NCBI GenBank assembly: GCA_964594045.1
Contig: CAZQKR010000033.1
Location: 1 to 45,573, forward strand
DNA from: UBA2365 sp964594045
GTDB taxonomy: Bacteria; Bacteroidota; Bacteroidia; Chitinophagales; Saprospiraceae
Direction: 5' to 3'
DNA length: 45,573 nt
A program made the position numbers and the translations under genes. The notes under the pieces are model-generated. The model saw nothing but the letters and a program-made list of their open reading frames with translations, searched no databases and was not told where the DNA came from. Numbering within the stretch: the first letter of the stretch is position 1; each line of letters begins with the position of its first letter. Of this stretch, positions 30,730 to 39,384 are shown one piece after another.

Positions 30730-33450
30730 ATGCAAATATATTACAATTATTTATACTATATCACTAATTTGAAATTAATTTATTACATAGTAGTAATTTT
30801 TATAATATGTTCAGTCAAAAGCTTTGCACAGATACCTGATTCTATCAGCCGGAAATATATTCTCCCTGGCCGCGAGAATCAAGTGCTGAATGACTCCTTG
30901 CCAGATCGGGAGAACAATACAATTCCGGCTGATCCACCAAAGAAATTGCTTATTTCTCCGGATGCCATCGAAGATGCCATCAACTGGGGTGCAACGGACA
31001 CCATGTGGTTTGATAACTCCGGCAGTAAAGTTCACCTCTACGGTGAGGCCTACGTCAACCTGGAAACTATGGTCATGAAAGCTGGTTACATCGTTTTTGA
31101 TTTTGAGAGTAGCGAAGCCCTGGCCATGCCTGCAATAGATCCGGACGGAAAGGAGATCCAGCTTCCGTATTTTGAAGATGGTGATCAGAATTTCACTGCC
31201 AGGAAACTGCGTTTCAATTTTAAGTCGGGTAAAGGAAAGATCTATGATGGGGTCAAGAAAGAAGGTGAATTGTTCGTTCACGGAGCAGTGATCAAATACA
31301 TCAGTAAGGAAGCGGATACGCTCAACCATACAGAAACCATCTACGCCAGGCACGGTATGATCACGAGTTGTGATTGTGGTGAACCTCATTACGGGATCAG
31401 GGCAAACAAACTCAAAGTGGTGCCGAATAAACTTGCTGTACTGGGATTTTCCCACCTGGAGATCGCCGGTATTCCAACTCCTGCGATTTTGCCTTTTGGT
31501 TTTTACCCGATGTTTTCTGAAGAGAGATCCGGTCTGATCATTCCGAAAAATTATTCATTTGACGAAAGGCTGGGTTACGGTCTGGAAGGTATCGGCTATT
31601 ATTTTCCGATCAATGATTATTATGATCTGACGATCACCGGCAACATTTATACGCGCGGAACCTGGGGGCTGAACCTTTCAAGCAATTACAAAAAAAGATA
31701 TAAGTTCACCGGGAATTTCCGCCTGTCATATTCCAATGTCATTACTGAAGTCAACGGGAAACCGGACCGGAAAAACGATCATAAGTTTCAATTCTCCCTG
31801 AGCCATAATCAGGACAGAAAAGCACACCCTTACATGAATCTGGGTGGAAATATCAGTTTGACACTCAACGGATACGACAAAACCTTCAATACAGATGCCC
31901 AGACGCGTCTGAATAACATCACAACATCCAACTTTACCTTTAGCCATGAAATGCCCGGGACTATTTTCTCTTTCAACGGCGGTTTGTCCCATTCACAGAA
32001 TAACCAGACCGGTGCTGTTACATTAGAGTTTCCCAGGGCAACACTGAATATGCAGACTTACTATCCATTCAAATTAAAAAAACCTGCAGGTGTAGAAAAA
32101 TGGTTCGAAAAGATCAATATCAACTATAACGCTAATCTCAAAAATGTATTCGAAGCAACGGATACAACACTTTTCAGACCGGAAACCTTTCAAAACGCTA
32201 AACTGGGGATGAAACATTCTGCTTCATCCAGCGCATCTTATTCTGTATTGAAATACTTTACACTTTCGCCCAGTGTCAATTATGCCGAAACCTATTTTTA
32301 CAAAACCCGAAAATTTGAACACGATCAATCCGTGATCCTGGATTCCATCGGCCTCGATGTTGACGGGAACATCCTTTATGACACACTTTACGGACAGATC
32401 CTGATCGATACGGTCAATAACATCAAACCTTTCAGACAGTTCAATACTTCGCTCAACCTCAGTACAAAACAATATGGTAAACTCCAGTTCAATAAAGGCT
32501 GGCTTCGTGGTATCAGGCATGTGGTGAGTTACAATGTCGGATTCAGCTATTCACCCAATACCAAAGATCTTTATGAAGTCAGTATTGACCGGGATTTCAG
32601 GGAAGAGTACGAGGATATCCAACGATTCAACGTTTTTACCAATGGTCCTTTTGGATTGGGTTCAGGATCTGAAAAGCAAATGGCTTTGACCTATTCCATA
32701 GGAAATAATGTGGAAGGAAAATATTTTTCCAAGTCAGATTCCACACTTAAAAAAATGACCCTGCTCCAATCTTTCAATATCACCGGAAATTATAATTTTG
32801 CTGCGGACAGTCTCAGGTTCTCTTCCATCAACCTTTCTGCCAGCACCAGCCTGTTCAACAACCTGATTCAGTTGCGTTACTATGGAACCTTGGATCCCTA
32901 TGTCCGGGAAAATAACAAAAGGATAAATACGCTGGTTTGGGATGACCGCAAATTGCCCTTCAGACATGACAGATCAACACTGACTGTGACCACAGGTATG
33001 GGTGTGCTGGAGATCATCAATCTTTTTTCCGGGAAAAAGGAAAAAGATAAAAGTAAATCACCGGGAACCGACAGATCACGTGTGGAGGACTTGTTTCAGG
33101 CATTCAGAATAAGCTATGATCTGGGTATCTCCTGGGAAGTGAATCGGTACGACCGTGATACTTTTTTCGTTAGCCGGCACGTGATCAGCACTCAGGGAAA
33201 CATCAAACTGACCAAAAAATGGAATCTTACCGTTGGACATATCGGATACGACATCAAAGCCAATGAATTCACTTATCCGGACATCGGTTTCCAGAGGGAC
33301 CTGCACTGCTGGACCATGAATTTCAGCTGGCGGCCAAGAGCAGGTAACTATTCTTTCTTCATAGGGGTCAATTCTTCCGATCTCAACTTCCTAAAGTACA
33401 ACCACGGAGAAACTCCACTGCAAAGTTCTCTCGGCGGAGGCTTCTTCTGA
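30730..33450 (+). CDS. lptD: LPS-assembly outer-membrane protein LptD
   Basis: 906 residues. The true start may be this ATG or the TTG at 30769, which gives the signal peptide LKLIYYIVVIFIICSVKSFAQ. The N-terminal part (about 70-220) is an OstA-type jellyroll (DNSGSKVHLYGEAYVNLETM). The central and C-terminal parts form a large beta-barrel with many alternating aromatic strands (GNFRLSYSNVITEVNG, GNIYTRGTWGLNLSS). The HGMITSCDCGEPHYGIRANKLKV segment matches the LptD pattern of Cys residues near the first barrel strand. It receives lipopolysaccharide from LptA-like proteins and inserts it into the outer leaflet. The partner LptE is not seen. The OstA-like protein at 4050 is a candidate bridge. 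Confidence 0.9.
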   Translation: MQIYYNYLYYITNLKLIYYIVVIFIICSVKSFAQIPDSISRKYILPGRENQVLNDSLPDRENNTIPADPPKKLLISPDAIEDAINWGATDTMWFDNSGSKVHLYGEAYVNLETMVMKAGYIVFDFESSEALAMPAIDPDGKEIQLPYFEDGDQNFTARKLRFNFKSGKGKIYDGVKKEGELFVHGAVIKYISKEADTLNHTETIYARHGMITSCDCGEPHYGIRANKLKVVPNKLAVLGFSHLEIAGIPTPAILPFGFYPMFSEERSGLIIPKNYSFDERLGYGLEGIGYYFPINDYYDLTITGNIYTRGTWGLNLSSNYKKRYKFTGNFRLSYSNVITEVNGKPDRKNDHKFQFSLSHNQDRKAHPYMNLGGNISLTLNGYDKTFNTDAQTRLNNITTSNFTFSHEMPGTIFSFNGGLSHSQNNQTGAVTLEFPRATLNMQTYYPFKLKKPAGVEKWFEKININYNANLKNVFEATDTTLFRPETFQNAKLGMKHSASSSASYSVLKYFTLSPSVNYAETYFYKTRKFEHDQSVILDSIGLDVDGNILYDTLYGQILIDTVNNIKPFRQFNTSLNLSTKQYGKLQFNKGWLRGIRHVVSYNVGFSYSPNTKDLYEVSIDRDFREEYEDIQRFNVFTNGPFGLGSGSEKQMALTYSIGNNVEGKYFSKSDSTLKKMTLLQSFNITGNYNFAADSLRFSSINLSASTSLFNNLIQLRYYGTLDPYVRENNKRINTLVWDDRKLPFRHDRSTLTVTTGMGVLEIINLFSGKKEKDKSKSPGTDRSRVEDLFQAFRISYDLGISWEVNRYDRDTFFVSRHVISTQGNIKLTKKWNLTVGHIGYDIKANEFTYPDIGFQRDLHCWTMNFSWRPRAGNYSFFIGVNSSDLNFLKYNHGETPLQSSLGGGFF

Positions 33451-33553
33451 CGAAGTGTATCTGCTTTATTGGCATAACGCTGTTTTGACCGTATTTTTCC
33501 CAATGTCTGCAGTCAATCATGCTTCCAAATCTTAAATTTTCCTTAAAATAGGA

Positions 33554-33561
33554 TATGTTTG
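33554..33561 (+). promoter_or_regulatory. Candidate -7 box for the small exported protein
   Basis: TATGTTTG, an exact TAnnTTTG match, 59 bp before the ATG at 33620; no -33 box at standard distance. Confidence 0.35.
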
Positions 33562-33619
33562 AAACCTTTCGAAAAAGTTTGCGTCGAAGGAACATATCAA
33601 TAACTTCAAACGTACAACC

Positions 33620-34180
33620 ATGAAAAAATTATTTTTAACCATGATCGCCTTTACCACTTTATTTTCAGCTTTCGGTCAAAGGGATGAGACCTTTCTGAGC
33701 AATCCCAGCCTTAGATTGACCGGTATCTGGTTTTCATCCAGTTTCTCTTCACCCCATATCCTGACAAAAAATCCGGAAGCAGTCGGAGAAATTTTTGCAC
33801 TCGAATTCAATAAGGATTACCTGGTCGGTGCTGAGAATATGGATTGGAAAACGGATGCTCCGGGCATTGGCGATGTGGAAATATCTGCAAAGTCCCTGTT
33901 TGTTGGCTATACCCACGATGGGTTTAAAGTGATCCATCCGACAGTCGGCTTCAGCATCGGAAGGTCCAGATTGGAGTCTGAAGGTCATGTTCCTGTCAAA
34001 ACAACGACCAGTCTGGCATCTGTTGGTGCAGAATTCAACGTGTTCAGATGGTTCAGACTGGGCGGCGAAGTGGGATACCGCCAGGTTATTTCTCCTGAAA
34101 ACACCTGGGTGGAGTCAGCTGATTTTTCAGGTCCTTATGCCGCCATCAGACTTAAATTCGGCTGGTCCTGGGGAAAATAG
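33620..34180 (+). CDS. Small exported protein, probable outer-membrane beta-barrel
   Basis: 186 residues. Signal peptide KKLFLTMIAFTTLFSAFGQ. The mature part alternates hydrophobic and polar residues, with strands rich in aromatic residues and Gly turns: RLTGIWFSSSFSS, SLFVGYTHDGFKV, FRLGGEVGYRQVI, ending PYAAIRLKFGWSWGK. An aromatic-ended final strand is typical of outer-membrane barrels folded by BamA. No conserved domain is recognised. It lies after lptD on the same strand but has its own -7 box, and a strong terminator follows at 34207. Function unknown. Confidence 0.55.
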   Translation: MKKLFLTMIAFTTLFSAFGQRDETFLSNPSLRLTGIWFSSSFSSPHILTKNPEAVGEIFALEFNKDYLVGAENMDWKTDAPGIGDVEISAKSLFVGYTHDGFKVIHPTVGFSIGRSRLESEGHVPVKTTTSLASVGAEFNVFRWFRLGGEVGYRQVISPENTWVESADFSGPYAAIRLKFGWSWGK

Positions 34181-34206
34181 ACTTTTAAAACGGATATCAC
34201 TTCCCT

Positions 34207-34254
34207 AAACTGCTCATTTCTTTTCCATGTTGGCAAAAAATGAGCAGTTTTTTT
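34207..34254 (+). terminator. Rho-independent terminator after the small barrel protein
   Basis: AAACTGCTCATTT (34207-34219) pairs with AAATGAGCAGTTT (34238-34250), a 13-bp stem with an 18-nt loop, followed by more T. Confidence 0.85.
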
Positions 34255-34265
34255 CAGCTATTATG

Positions 34266-34287
34266 TAATTTTGCCGGTCCGGACCGG
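34266..34287 (+). promoter_or_regulatory. -7 box followed by a 14-bp palindrome upstream of the PLP enzyme gene
   Basis: TAATTTTG (34266-34273) matches TAnnTTTG. It abuts CCGGTCCGGACCGG (34274-34287), a perfect palindrome covering the expected transcription start. No good -33 box was seen. Confidence 0.4.
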
Positions 34288-34334
34288 AGCTGAAATGTTT
34301 GGATGGTCGACTCACATCAGTTCCATAAACATAA

Positions 34335-35288
34335 ATGATGAAAAACCTTGAGTCCGTATTTAACCTTTGGCTTCCAAGTCCAGTACAAGCTATGCCGGCA
34401 GATGAGCTGTTTCCAGGTCATAGTGCCGTTTTCATAAAAAGAGATGACCTGATACATCACTATTTTTCAGGGAATAAGTACCGGAAAATCAAGTACAACT
34501 ACCTCGAATTTATGAAGGGTGATTATAGGGAGATCATCGCTTTCGGAGGTGCATTTTCCAATTTATTGTACACGCTTTCATTTCTTTCGGCAAGAGCAGG
34601 GATACCGATGACTTTTTACATCAGGGGCGATGGTTTTGACCCCTCCAATCCAACCCTAAGCACCATCCAGAGGAACGGAGTGAAACTGGAATTTGTCCAA
34701 AGAGAAGCATACAAATCCAAAGCAGAATCCGGCCTGATAAATGAATTAATACAAAAGCACCCGGATGCATTTTTTATCCCTGATGGAGGCTCCAATCCTT
34801 TTGCAATTCCTGGAGCAGCCGAAATAGTAACGGAAATCAGGGATCAGCTGGGTTTTGATCCGGATCATATTGTCATGGATATGGGTACCGGCGGTACTTT
34901 CTGTGGAGTCATGCAGGCACTGCCACAGAAAACGCAATTGACCGGAATACCCGTTTTAAAAGGTGTTGATTGGCAAAATACGTTCCGGGAAGTACTGGGT
35001 CAACCGGATTTCAGGATCGACCATGCACGGGTAAGGATCATAGAAGATTACCATTTTGGCGGTTTTGCCAGATTCAACCAACAGTTGATCAACTTTGTCA
35101 ATGATTTCAGCTTAAAATACGGAATGCCTGTGGACCCCATATATACAGGAAAATTATTTTTTGCTCTGACCGACCTGCTCTCCCAAAATTATTTTGGTAT
35201 GGCCAAAACCATTGTTTGTATTCATAGTGGTGGATCACAGGGAATTGCAGGATTTAATTACATTCACGGACCATTGATCCATACATAA
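34335..35288 (+). CDS. PLP-dependent ACC deaminase / D-cysteine desulfhydrase family protein
   Basis: 317 residues (a second Met follows the first). Fold-type II PLP enzyme related to tryptophan synthase beta. The PLP Lys is Lys48 in SGNKYRKIKYN. FGGAFSNLLYTLSF binds substrate, and the phosphate-binding Gly loop is MDMGTGGTFCGVM. Family members deaminate 1-aminocyclopropane-1-carboxylate or cleave D-cysteine; this shorter version with KRDDLIH at the start is closest to the uncharacterised Bacteroidota group often annotated as D-cysteine desulfhydrase. The exact substrate cannot be read. It is cytoplasmic and apparently monocistronic, with a terminator upstream of its promoter. Confidence 0.75.
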   Translation: MMKNLESVFNLWLPSPVQAMPADELFPGHSAVFIKRDDLIHHYFSGNKYRKIKYNYLEFMKGDYREIIAFGGAFSNLLYTLSFLSARAGIPMTFYIRGDGFDPSNPTLSTIQRNGVKLEFVQREAYKSKAESGLINELIQKHPDAFFIPDGGSNPFAIPGAAEIVTEIRDQLGFDPDHIVMDMGTGGTFCGVMQALPQKTQLTGIPVLKGVDWQNTFREVLGQPDFRIDHARVRIIEDYHFGGFARFNQQLINFVNDFSLKYGMPVDPIYTGKLFFALTDLLSQNYFGMAKTIVCIHSGGSQGIAGFNYIHGPLIHT

Positions 35289-35359
35289 AATCTTCCTTAA
35301 TTTTGATCAGTCTCCACCAAAATTGCACCACAGCCGTATGCACTGAATAGATTATGACT

Positions 35360-35367
35360 TACATTTG
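35360..35367 (+). promoter_or_regulatory. Candidate -7 box of pgi
   Basis: TACATTTG, an exact TAnnTTTG match, 22 bp before the start at 35382. This supports a very short leader and that start. Confidence 0.45.
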
Positions 35368-35381
35368 CAAAAAAATTGAAC

Positions 35382-37049
35382 ATGACATTTCCAAAAATAA
35401 ATCCAACGCAAACATCTGCCTGGTTGTCTTTACAAAAACAGTATTCCAAAATAGCAGATGTCAGTATAAAAGAGTTGTTTAGCCAGGACCCTGAAAGATT
35501 TTCCAAATATTCTGTTGTTTTTTCTCAGATTTTGGTGGATTATTCCAAAAATCTGGTGGATGAACAGACAATGGAACGCCTGTTCATGCTTGCAAAGGAA
35601 ACCCGGCTGGATCTTGCCATTCAGGCCATGTTCGACGGAGAAGCGATCAATGAAACAGAGAACAGATCCGTACTTCATATCGCTTTGCGCAACCAGTCAG
35701 GCAGACCTGTTTATGTGAACGGTAAGGATGTCATGCCTGATGTGCGCAGAGTGCTGGAGCAGATGAAAAATTTTGATCAGTTACTCGATAATGGTGTATG
35801 GAAAGGCTTTACCGGTCGTGCCATCACGGATATCGTCAATATCGGTATCGGTGGATCGGACCTCGGACCGGTAATGGTCACTGAAGCGCTCAGACCATAC
35901 TGGAAACCCGGGATCAATGCACATTTTGTTTCCAATGTGGATGGAACCCATATTTCTGAGACGCTTAAGCATCTGGATCCTGAGACAACACTTTTCATCA
36001 TTGCGTCCAAAACCTTCACCACCCAGGAAACCATGGCCAATGCGCATACCGCAAGAAACTGGTTTCTGGATTTTGCAAAAGATCATGACCACATCAGGCA
36101 TCATTTTGTTGCTGTTTCTACCAATGCACCTGCAGTTGCTGCTTTTGGTATTGACACAGGCAATATGTTCGAATTCTGGGATTGGGTTGGGGGCCGCTAT
36201 TCATTGTCTTCGGCCATAGGGTTGTCCATCGTCTGTACGATCGGATTTGAGCATTTCAATGACCTGCTCAGGGGAATGCATCGAATGGATGAACATTTTA
36301 GGTATACCCCTTTTGAAAAGAATATCCCGGTCATTCTGGCATTGCTGGGAATCTGGTACAATAATTTTTTTGGTGCATCAACAGAGGCAATATTACCTTA
36401 TGATCAGTACCTGCATAGATTTGCAGCCTATTTCCAACAGGCAAATATGGAAAGCAACGGGAAGTCTACAGACAGAAATGGTCTGCCGGTTGACTACCAG
36501 ACAGGACCCGTCATCTGGGGAGAGCCGGGTACCAATGGTCAGCATGCGTTCTACCAGCTGATCCATCAGGGGACCAAAATGATTCCCTGCGATTTCATTG
36601 CGCCGGTATTCAGTCAAAACCCGGTTGGCGATCACCATATTTTACTGATGTCCAACTTTTTTGCACAGACCGAGGCGCTTATGCAGGGCAAAACTCAGGA
36701 AGCGGTAAGGGAAGAACTCCTTCATCAGGGTAAATCTGAAGAGGAGATCAAGGAGTTGTTGCCCCATAAAGTGTTCACCGGTAATCGTCCAAGTAATTCC
36801 ATACTGGTCAGAAGGATAGACCCTGAGACGCTTGGTGCACTTATTGCCATGTATGAACATAAGATCTTTTGCCAGGGCGTGATCTGGAATATTTTCAGCT
36901 TTGATCAATGGGGAGTTGAACTTGGAAAACAACTGGCAAATAAAATTTTGCCCGAACTGTATTCAGAGGAAATGGTTGGCAGCCACGATGCTTCAACCAA
37001 TGGCCTGATCAACCATTTCAAAACGATCAAAAGAGCTGGTGAAAATTAA
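35382..37049 (+). CDS. pgi: Glucose-6-phosphate isomerase
   Basis: 555 residues from the ATG at 35382 (a TTG lies two codons upstream). Interconverts glucose-6-phosphate and fructose-6-phosphate in glycolysis and gluconeogenesis. Family signatures in order: VNIGIGGSDLGPVMVTEAL (phosphate-binding), VSNVDGTHISETL, FWDWVGGRYSLSSAIGLSI (PGI signature 1), the GEPGTNGQHAFYQLIHQG block with the catalytic Glu and His, and SHDASTNGLINHFK at the end with the Schiff-base Lys. The length is typical of the long bacterial form. It is cytoplasmic, close to a predicted -7 box, and ends 20 bp before the convergent cyclophilin gene. Confidence 0.97.
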   Translation: MTFPKINPTQTSAWLSLQKQYSKIADVSIKELFSQDPERFSKYSVVFSQILVDYSKNLVDEQTMERLFMLAKETRLDLAIQAMFDGEAINETENRSVLHIALRNQSGRPVYVNGKDVMPDVRRVLEQMKNFDQLLDNGVWKGFTGRAITDIVNIGIGGSDLGPVMVTEALRPYWKPGINAHFVSNVDGTHISETLKHLDPETTLFIIASKTFTTQETMANAHTARNWFLDFAKDHDHIRHHFVAVSTNAPAVAAFGIDTGNMFEFWDWVGGRYSLSSAIGLSIVCTIGFEHFNDLLRGMHRMDEHFRYTPFEKNIPVILALLGIWYNNFFGASTEAILPYDQYLHRFAAYFQQANMESNGKSTDRNGLPVDYQTGPVIWGEPGTNGQHAFYQLIHQGTKMIPCDFIAPVFSQNPVGDHHILLMSNFFAQTEALMQGKTQEAVREELLHQGKSEEEIKELLPHKVFTGNRPSNSILVRRIDPETLGALIAMYEHKIFCQGVIWNIFSFDQWGVELGKQLANKILPELYSEEMVGSHDASTNGLINHFKTIKRAGEN

Positions 37050-37069
37050 AGTCTTATTTGGGAATGGGA

Positions 37070-37969
37070 TCAATTGATCACTGAAATCTTCATCCAGACA
37101 TTCTCCAGCGGACGGTCATCAGCATTGGTTTTTACAGCGGCAATGGCATCCAGGACTTCCAGACCACGAATGATCCTTCCGAAAACCGTGTATTCCATAT
37201 CCAGCTGAGGACTGCCTCCCTTGGAAAAGTATGCGTTTTTCTGTGCAGAAGAGTATCTGAAATCTTTTGAGTGTTCTGTTTGATCCAGGGTTTCAGGCAG
37301 TACCCTGCTGCCATGGACCAGATAAAATTGTGAGCCTGAGGATTTTTTTTCCGGATTGACCTGATCGGGCATTCTTGCGGCAGCTAAAGCACCTTTGAGA
37401 TGGATGTGTTCAGGTTGGATCTCCGCATCGATTTCCTTCAGGGATTGAAGGGTATCTGTCTGCAGGTTGACCGGTGAGTTTCTGGAAGATGGGTCACCAC
37501 CCTGTATGACAAATCCGTTGATCACCCTGTGAAACAACAAATCATTATAAAAACCCTGTTCAGCAAGGTGAATGAAATTGTCCCTGTGCAAAGGTGTGTT
37601 GTCAAACAATTCCACGATCATATTGCCAAAATTTGTTGTGATCAGCACGTAACATGTTTTAGGCGCATGAACAGTAATATGTTGTTTGTGATCCGCACTT
37701 TTATCGCCTTTTGAAGCGGTCAGTCTGACAGTATAATGCCCGGAATGCAGATACTGATGTTTAGGTTCTGGTAAATCAGATGTATTGCCATCTCCAAAAT
37801 CCCAGCTGAACCGGTCAGCATTTACAGAAGTGTTTTTAAAATTTATTTCATTTGGTATGACCACTTCATGGCCATGATCCGTTATAAAGTTGGCCAGTGG
37901 CTGATTGCAGCTGCCTAGAAAAAGTATGCCTGTAATGAGGAAAACAAATCCTGAAATTGTTGCTTTCAT
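37070..37969 (-). CDS. Cyclophilin-type peptidyl-prolyl isomerase lipoprotein with PKD domain
   Basis: 299 residues. ISGFVFLITGILFLGSC ends in a lipobox (LGSC), so the protein is a lipoprotein. Residues about 45-100 form a PKD/Ig-like domain (FSWDFGDGNTSDLPEPKHQY and HYTVRLTASKGD). Residues about 108-299 are a cyclophilin: IVELFDNTPLHRDNFIHLAEQGFYNDLLFHRVINGFVIQGGDP holds the Arg, Phe and Gln of the active site (FHRVINGFVIQGGD). It catalyses proline cis-trans isomerisation in exported proteins, probably in the periplasm. It is 45 bp downstream of a second cyclophilin gene on the same strand, so the two form an operon. PKD fused to cyclophilin is unusual. Confidence 0.88.
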   Translation of the reverse strand: MKATISGFVFLITGILFLGSCNQPLANFITDHGHEVVIPNEINFKNTSVNADRFSWDFGDGNTSDLPEPKHQYLHSGHYTVRLTASKGDKSADHKQHITVHAPKTCYVLITTNFGNMIVELFDNTPLHRDNFIHLAEQGFYNDLLFHRVINGFVIQGGDPSSRNSPVNLQTDTLQSLKEIDAEIQPEHIHLKGALAAARMPDQVNPEKKSSGSQFYLVHGSRVLPETLDQTEHSKDFRYSSAQKNAYFSKGGSPQLDMEYTVFGRIIRGLEVLDAIAAVKTNADDRPLENVWMKISVIN

Positions 37970-38014
37970 TGATGTTGTTGTCTGTTAATACAAAGGTGCA
38001 AATCTCCTGAATAG

Positions 38015-38668
38015 CTATCTGATCACCCTGATTTTCATAGGAAGATCCTGAACCGGCCGATCAGATTGGTCTGTCTGAACCGACGCTATTTTATCCAGCA
38101 CTTCAAAGCCTTCTACCAACATGCCAAAAACGGTGTATTCGTTGTCCAGTGCAGGATAACCACCCTTTTCCAGGTAGGCTTTTTTTTCCTCCAGGGTATA
38201 ATTCCGACTGTGTTGCCTGACAGCTTGTCCGATGTCCAGTTCATTCAGATTCTGCAGACCCTGAACGATATAAAACTGCGAGCCGGAAGATAATTTGTCC
38301 GGATTGACACCTCCTCCTGTCCTTGCAGCAGCCAATGCCCCGCGAAGATGCAGTGCACCGATTTCAGCCGGTATGAGATATCCTGGACCACCGTTTCCGA
38401 GTCTTTTTTCAGGACCGGCATTTTTGGATTCAGGGTCACCGCCCTGTATCATAAAATCGTATATCACACGGTGAAAAAGTAAATCATTATAATATCCTGA
38501 ATCGATAAGTTTCATGAAATTGTCTCTGTGTAAAGGGGTTGTGTTGTACAATTCAAAAACCATATTACCGTGTGGAGTTTGAATTTCAACCAGAAATACA
38601 GGTTCTTTGCAGGATGAACAGCCCAACAGAATGAACAGAATGATTGTTTTAAATAGGACCTTGTTCAT
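38015..38668 (-). CDS. Cyclophilin-type peptidyl-prolyl isomerase lipoprotein
   Basis: 217 residues. NKVLFKTIILFILLGCSSC carries a lipobox (LLGC or GCSSC region); the protein is a probable lipoprotein. The cyclophilin domain starts almost at once: VFELYNTTPLHRDNFMKLIDSG, then LLFHRVIYDFMIQGGDPESKNA with the active-site Arg, Phe and Gln. The end (GYPALDNEYTVFGMLVEGFEVLDKIASV) is the typical cyclophilin C-terminus. It differs from its neighbour by lacking the PKD domain. It lies 18 bp after a small hypothetical gene and 45 bp before the PKD-cyclophilin; the three genes are likely co-transcribed. Confidence 0.88.
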   Translation of the reverse strand: MNKVLFKTIILFILLGCSSCKEPVFLVEIQTPHGNMVFELYNTTPLHRDNFMKLIDSGYYNDLLFHRVIYDFMIQGGDPESKNAGPEKRLGNGGPGYLIPAEIGALHLRGALAAARTGGGVNPDKLSSGSQFYIVQGLQNLNELDIGQAVRQHSRNYTLEEKKAYLEKGGYPALDNEYTVFGMLVEGFEVLDKIASVQTDQSDRPVQDLPMKIRVIR

Positions 38669-38686
38669 AGCGTTAAAACCTTCTTA

Positions 38687-39037
38687 TCAAATATCATCGC
38701 TGGTGGCATCAAAATAATCAATGATTTTGATTTTCATCAGCTGTTCATTATTTTTTTTGGTAATATCGAACTCCTTTAGTTGTTTGAATTCCGGCCAGCC
38801 ATTTTTCATTTTTCCGGAGAAGGAAAAATAGCCTTCATCCTGCGTTAGGGTAGCTACTGCAAGTTTGATCAGATCAATTTTTTCTTCTTTTGAAAACTTT
38901 TGAAATGGCTTTCCCGATTCCTGGATGCCGATCAGAAAAAGAAGAGTATTCAGGTCCGGGAGCACTGATACTTTAAAAGAATCTCTTATCTGGCTTCGTA
39001 CTTTGAGCCAATAAAATTCTATTTCCCATTGTTCCAT
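38687..39037 (-). CDS. Conserved-looking hypothetical protein upstream of the cyclophilins
   Basis: 116 residues from MEQWEIEFYWLK (the frame begins two codons earlier with a TTG). No signal peptide. Predicted mostly helical, with a charged end (KKNNEQLMKIKIIDYFDATSDDI). No motif is recognised. It sits 18 bp upstream of the first cyclophilin gene on the same strand; the tight spacing argues it is real and co-expressed, though possibly unrelated in function. The Trp/Tyr-rich start and internal FSKEEKIDLIKLAVATLTQDEGYF resemble small cytoplasmic proteins of unknown role seen in Bacteroidota. Confidence 0.55.
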   Translation of the reverse strand: MEQWEIEFYWLKVRSQIRDSFKVSVLPDLNTLLFLIGIQESGKPFQKFSKEEKIDLIKLAVATLTQDEGYFSFSGKMKNGWPEFKQLKEFDITKKNNEQLMKIKIIDYFDATSDDI

Positions 39038-39258
39038 GATCAAAAAAATAATGATTTAAACAGGTTTTTACCTTCGGATGCGCAAAAGCAAATTAAAGAT
39101 AAATGACTTTATACAAAAATCATACATTTTTGAATAAGAACTCAATTTTTTCAGAATTTTTTGGCCTTTTCCCTGAAATTCGAATTTTATTGTATGATAA
39201 CAATTTTTTTTTGACTGTTTACCAATAAATAGTAAGTATAAGAAGTTGTTTAACAATT
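39038..39258. other. AT-rich gap upstream of the 41-codon ORF
   Basis: No gene or structure beyond A/T richness. A long T-run lies near 39205-39213 and a TTGAC is present at about 39214; no exact TAnnTTTG box was found. Confidence 0.4.
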
Positions 39259-39384
39259 ATGTTTGATGAAAATGACCGACCCTTCCTGAAAGGTGAATAT
39301 ACGGTGGATATTCAAGGGAGGGAAAACGAAGTGGCAGGTAAGCAAAAATCAGTGCGAAGCGCCTTTTTGGATCGGAGATACTGA
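39259..39384 (+). CDS. 41-residue charged ORF ending in the first tandem repeat
   Basis: ATG at 39259, TGA at 39382-39384. The product begins MFDENDRPFLKGEYTVDIQG and ends RSAFLDRRY; it is acidic in the first half and basic in the second. The stop codon lies inside the first repeat unit (39371-39403), so the repeat may have truncated a longer gene. It is also possible that the ORF is spurious. No Shine-Dalgarno is visible, which is normal here. No family recognised. Confidence 0.3.
   Translation: MFDENDRPFLKGEYTVDIQGRENEVAGKQKSVRSAFLDRRY

Noticed and set aside
37529..37714. Plus-strand ORF over the PKD-cyclophilin
   Set aside because: Antisense to a gene with clear active-site motifs.
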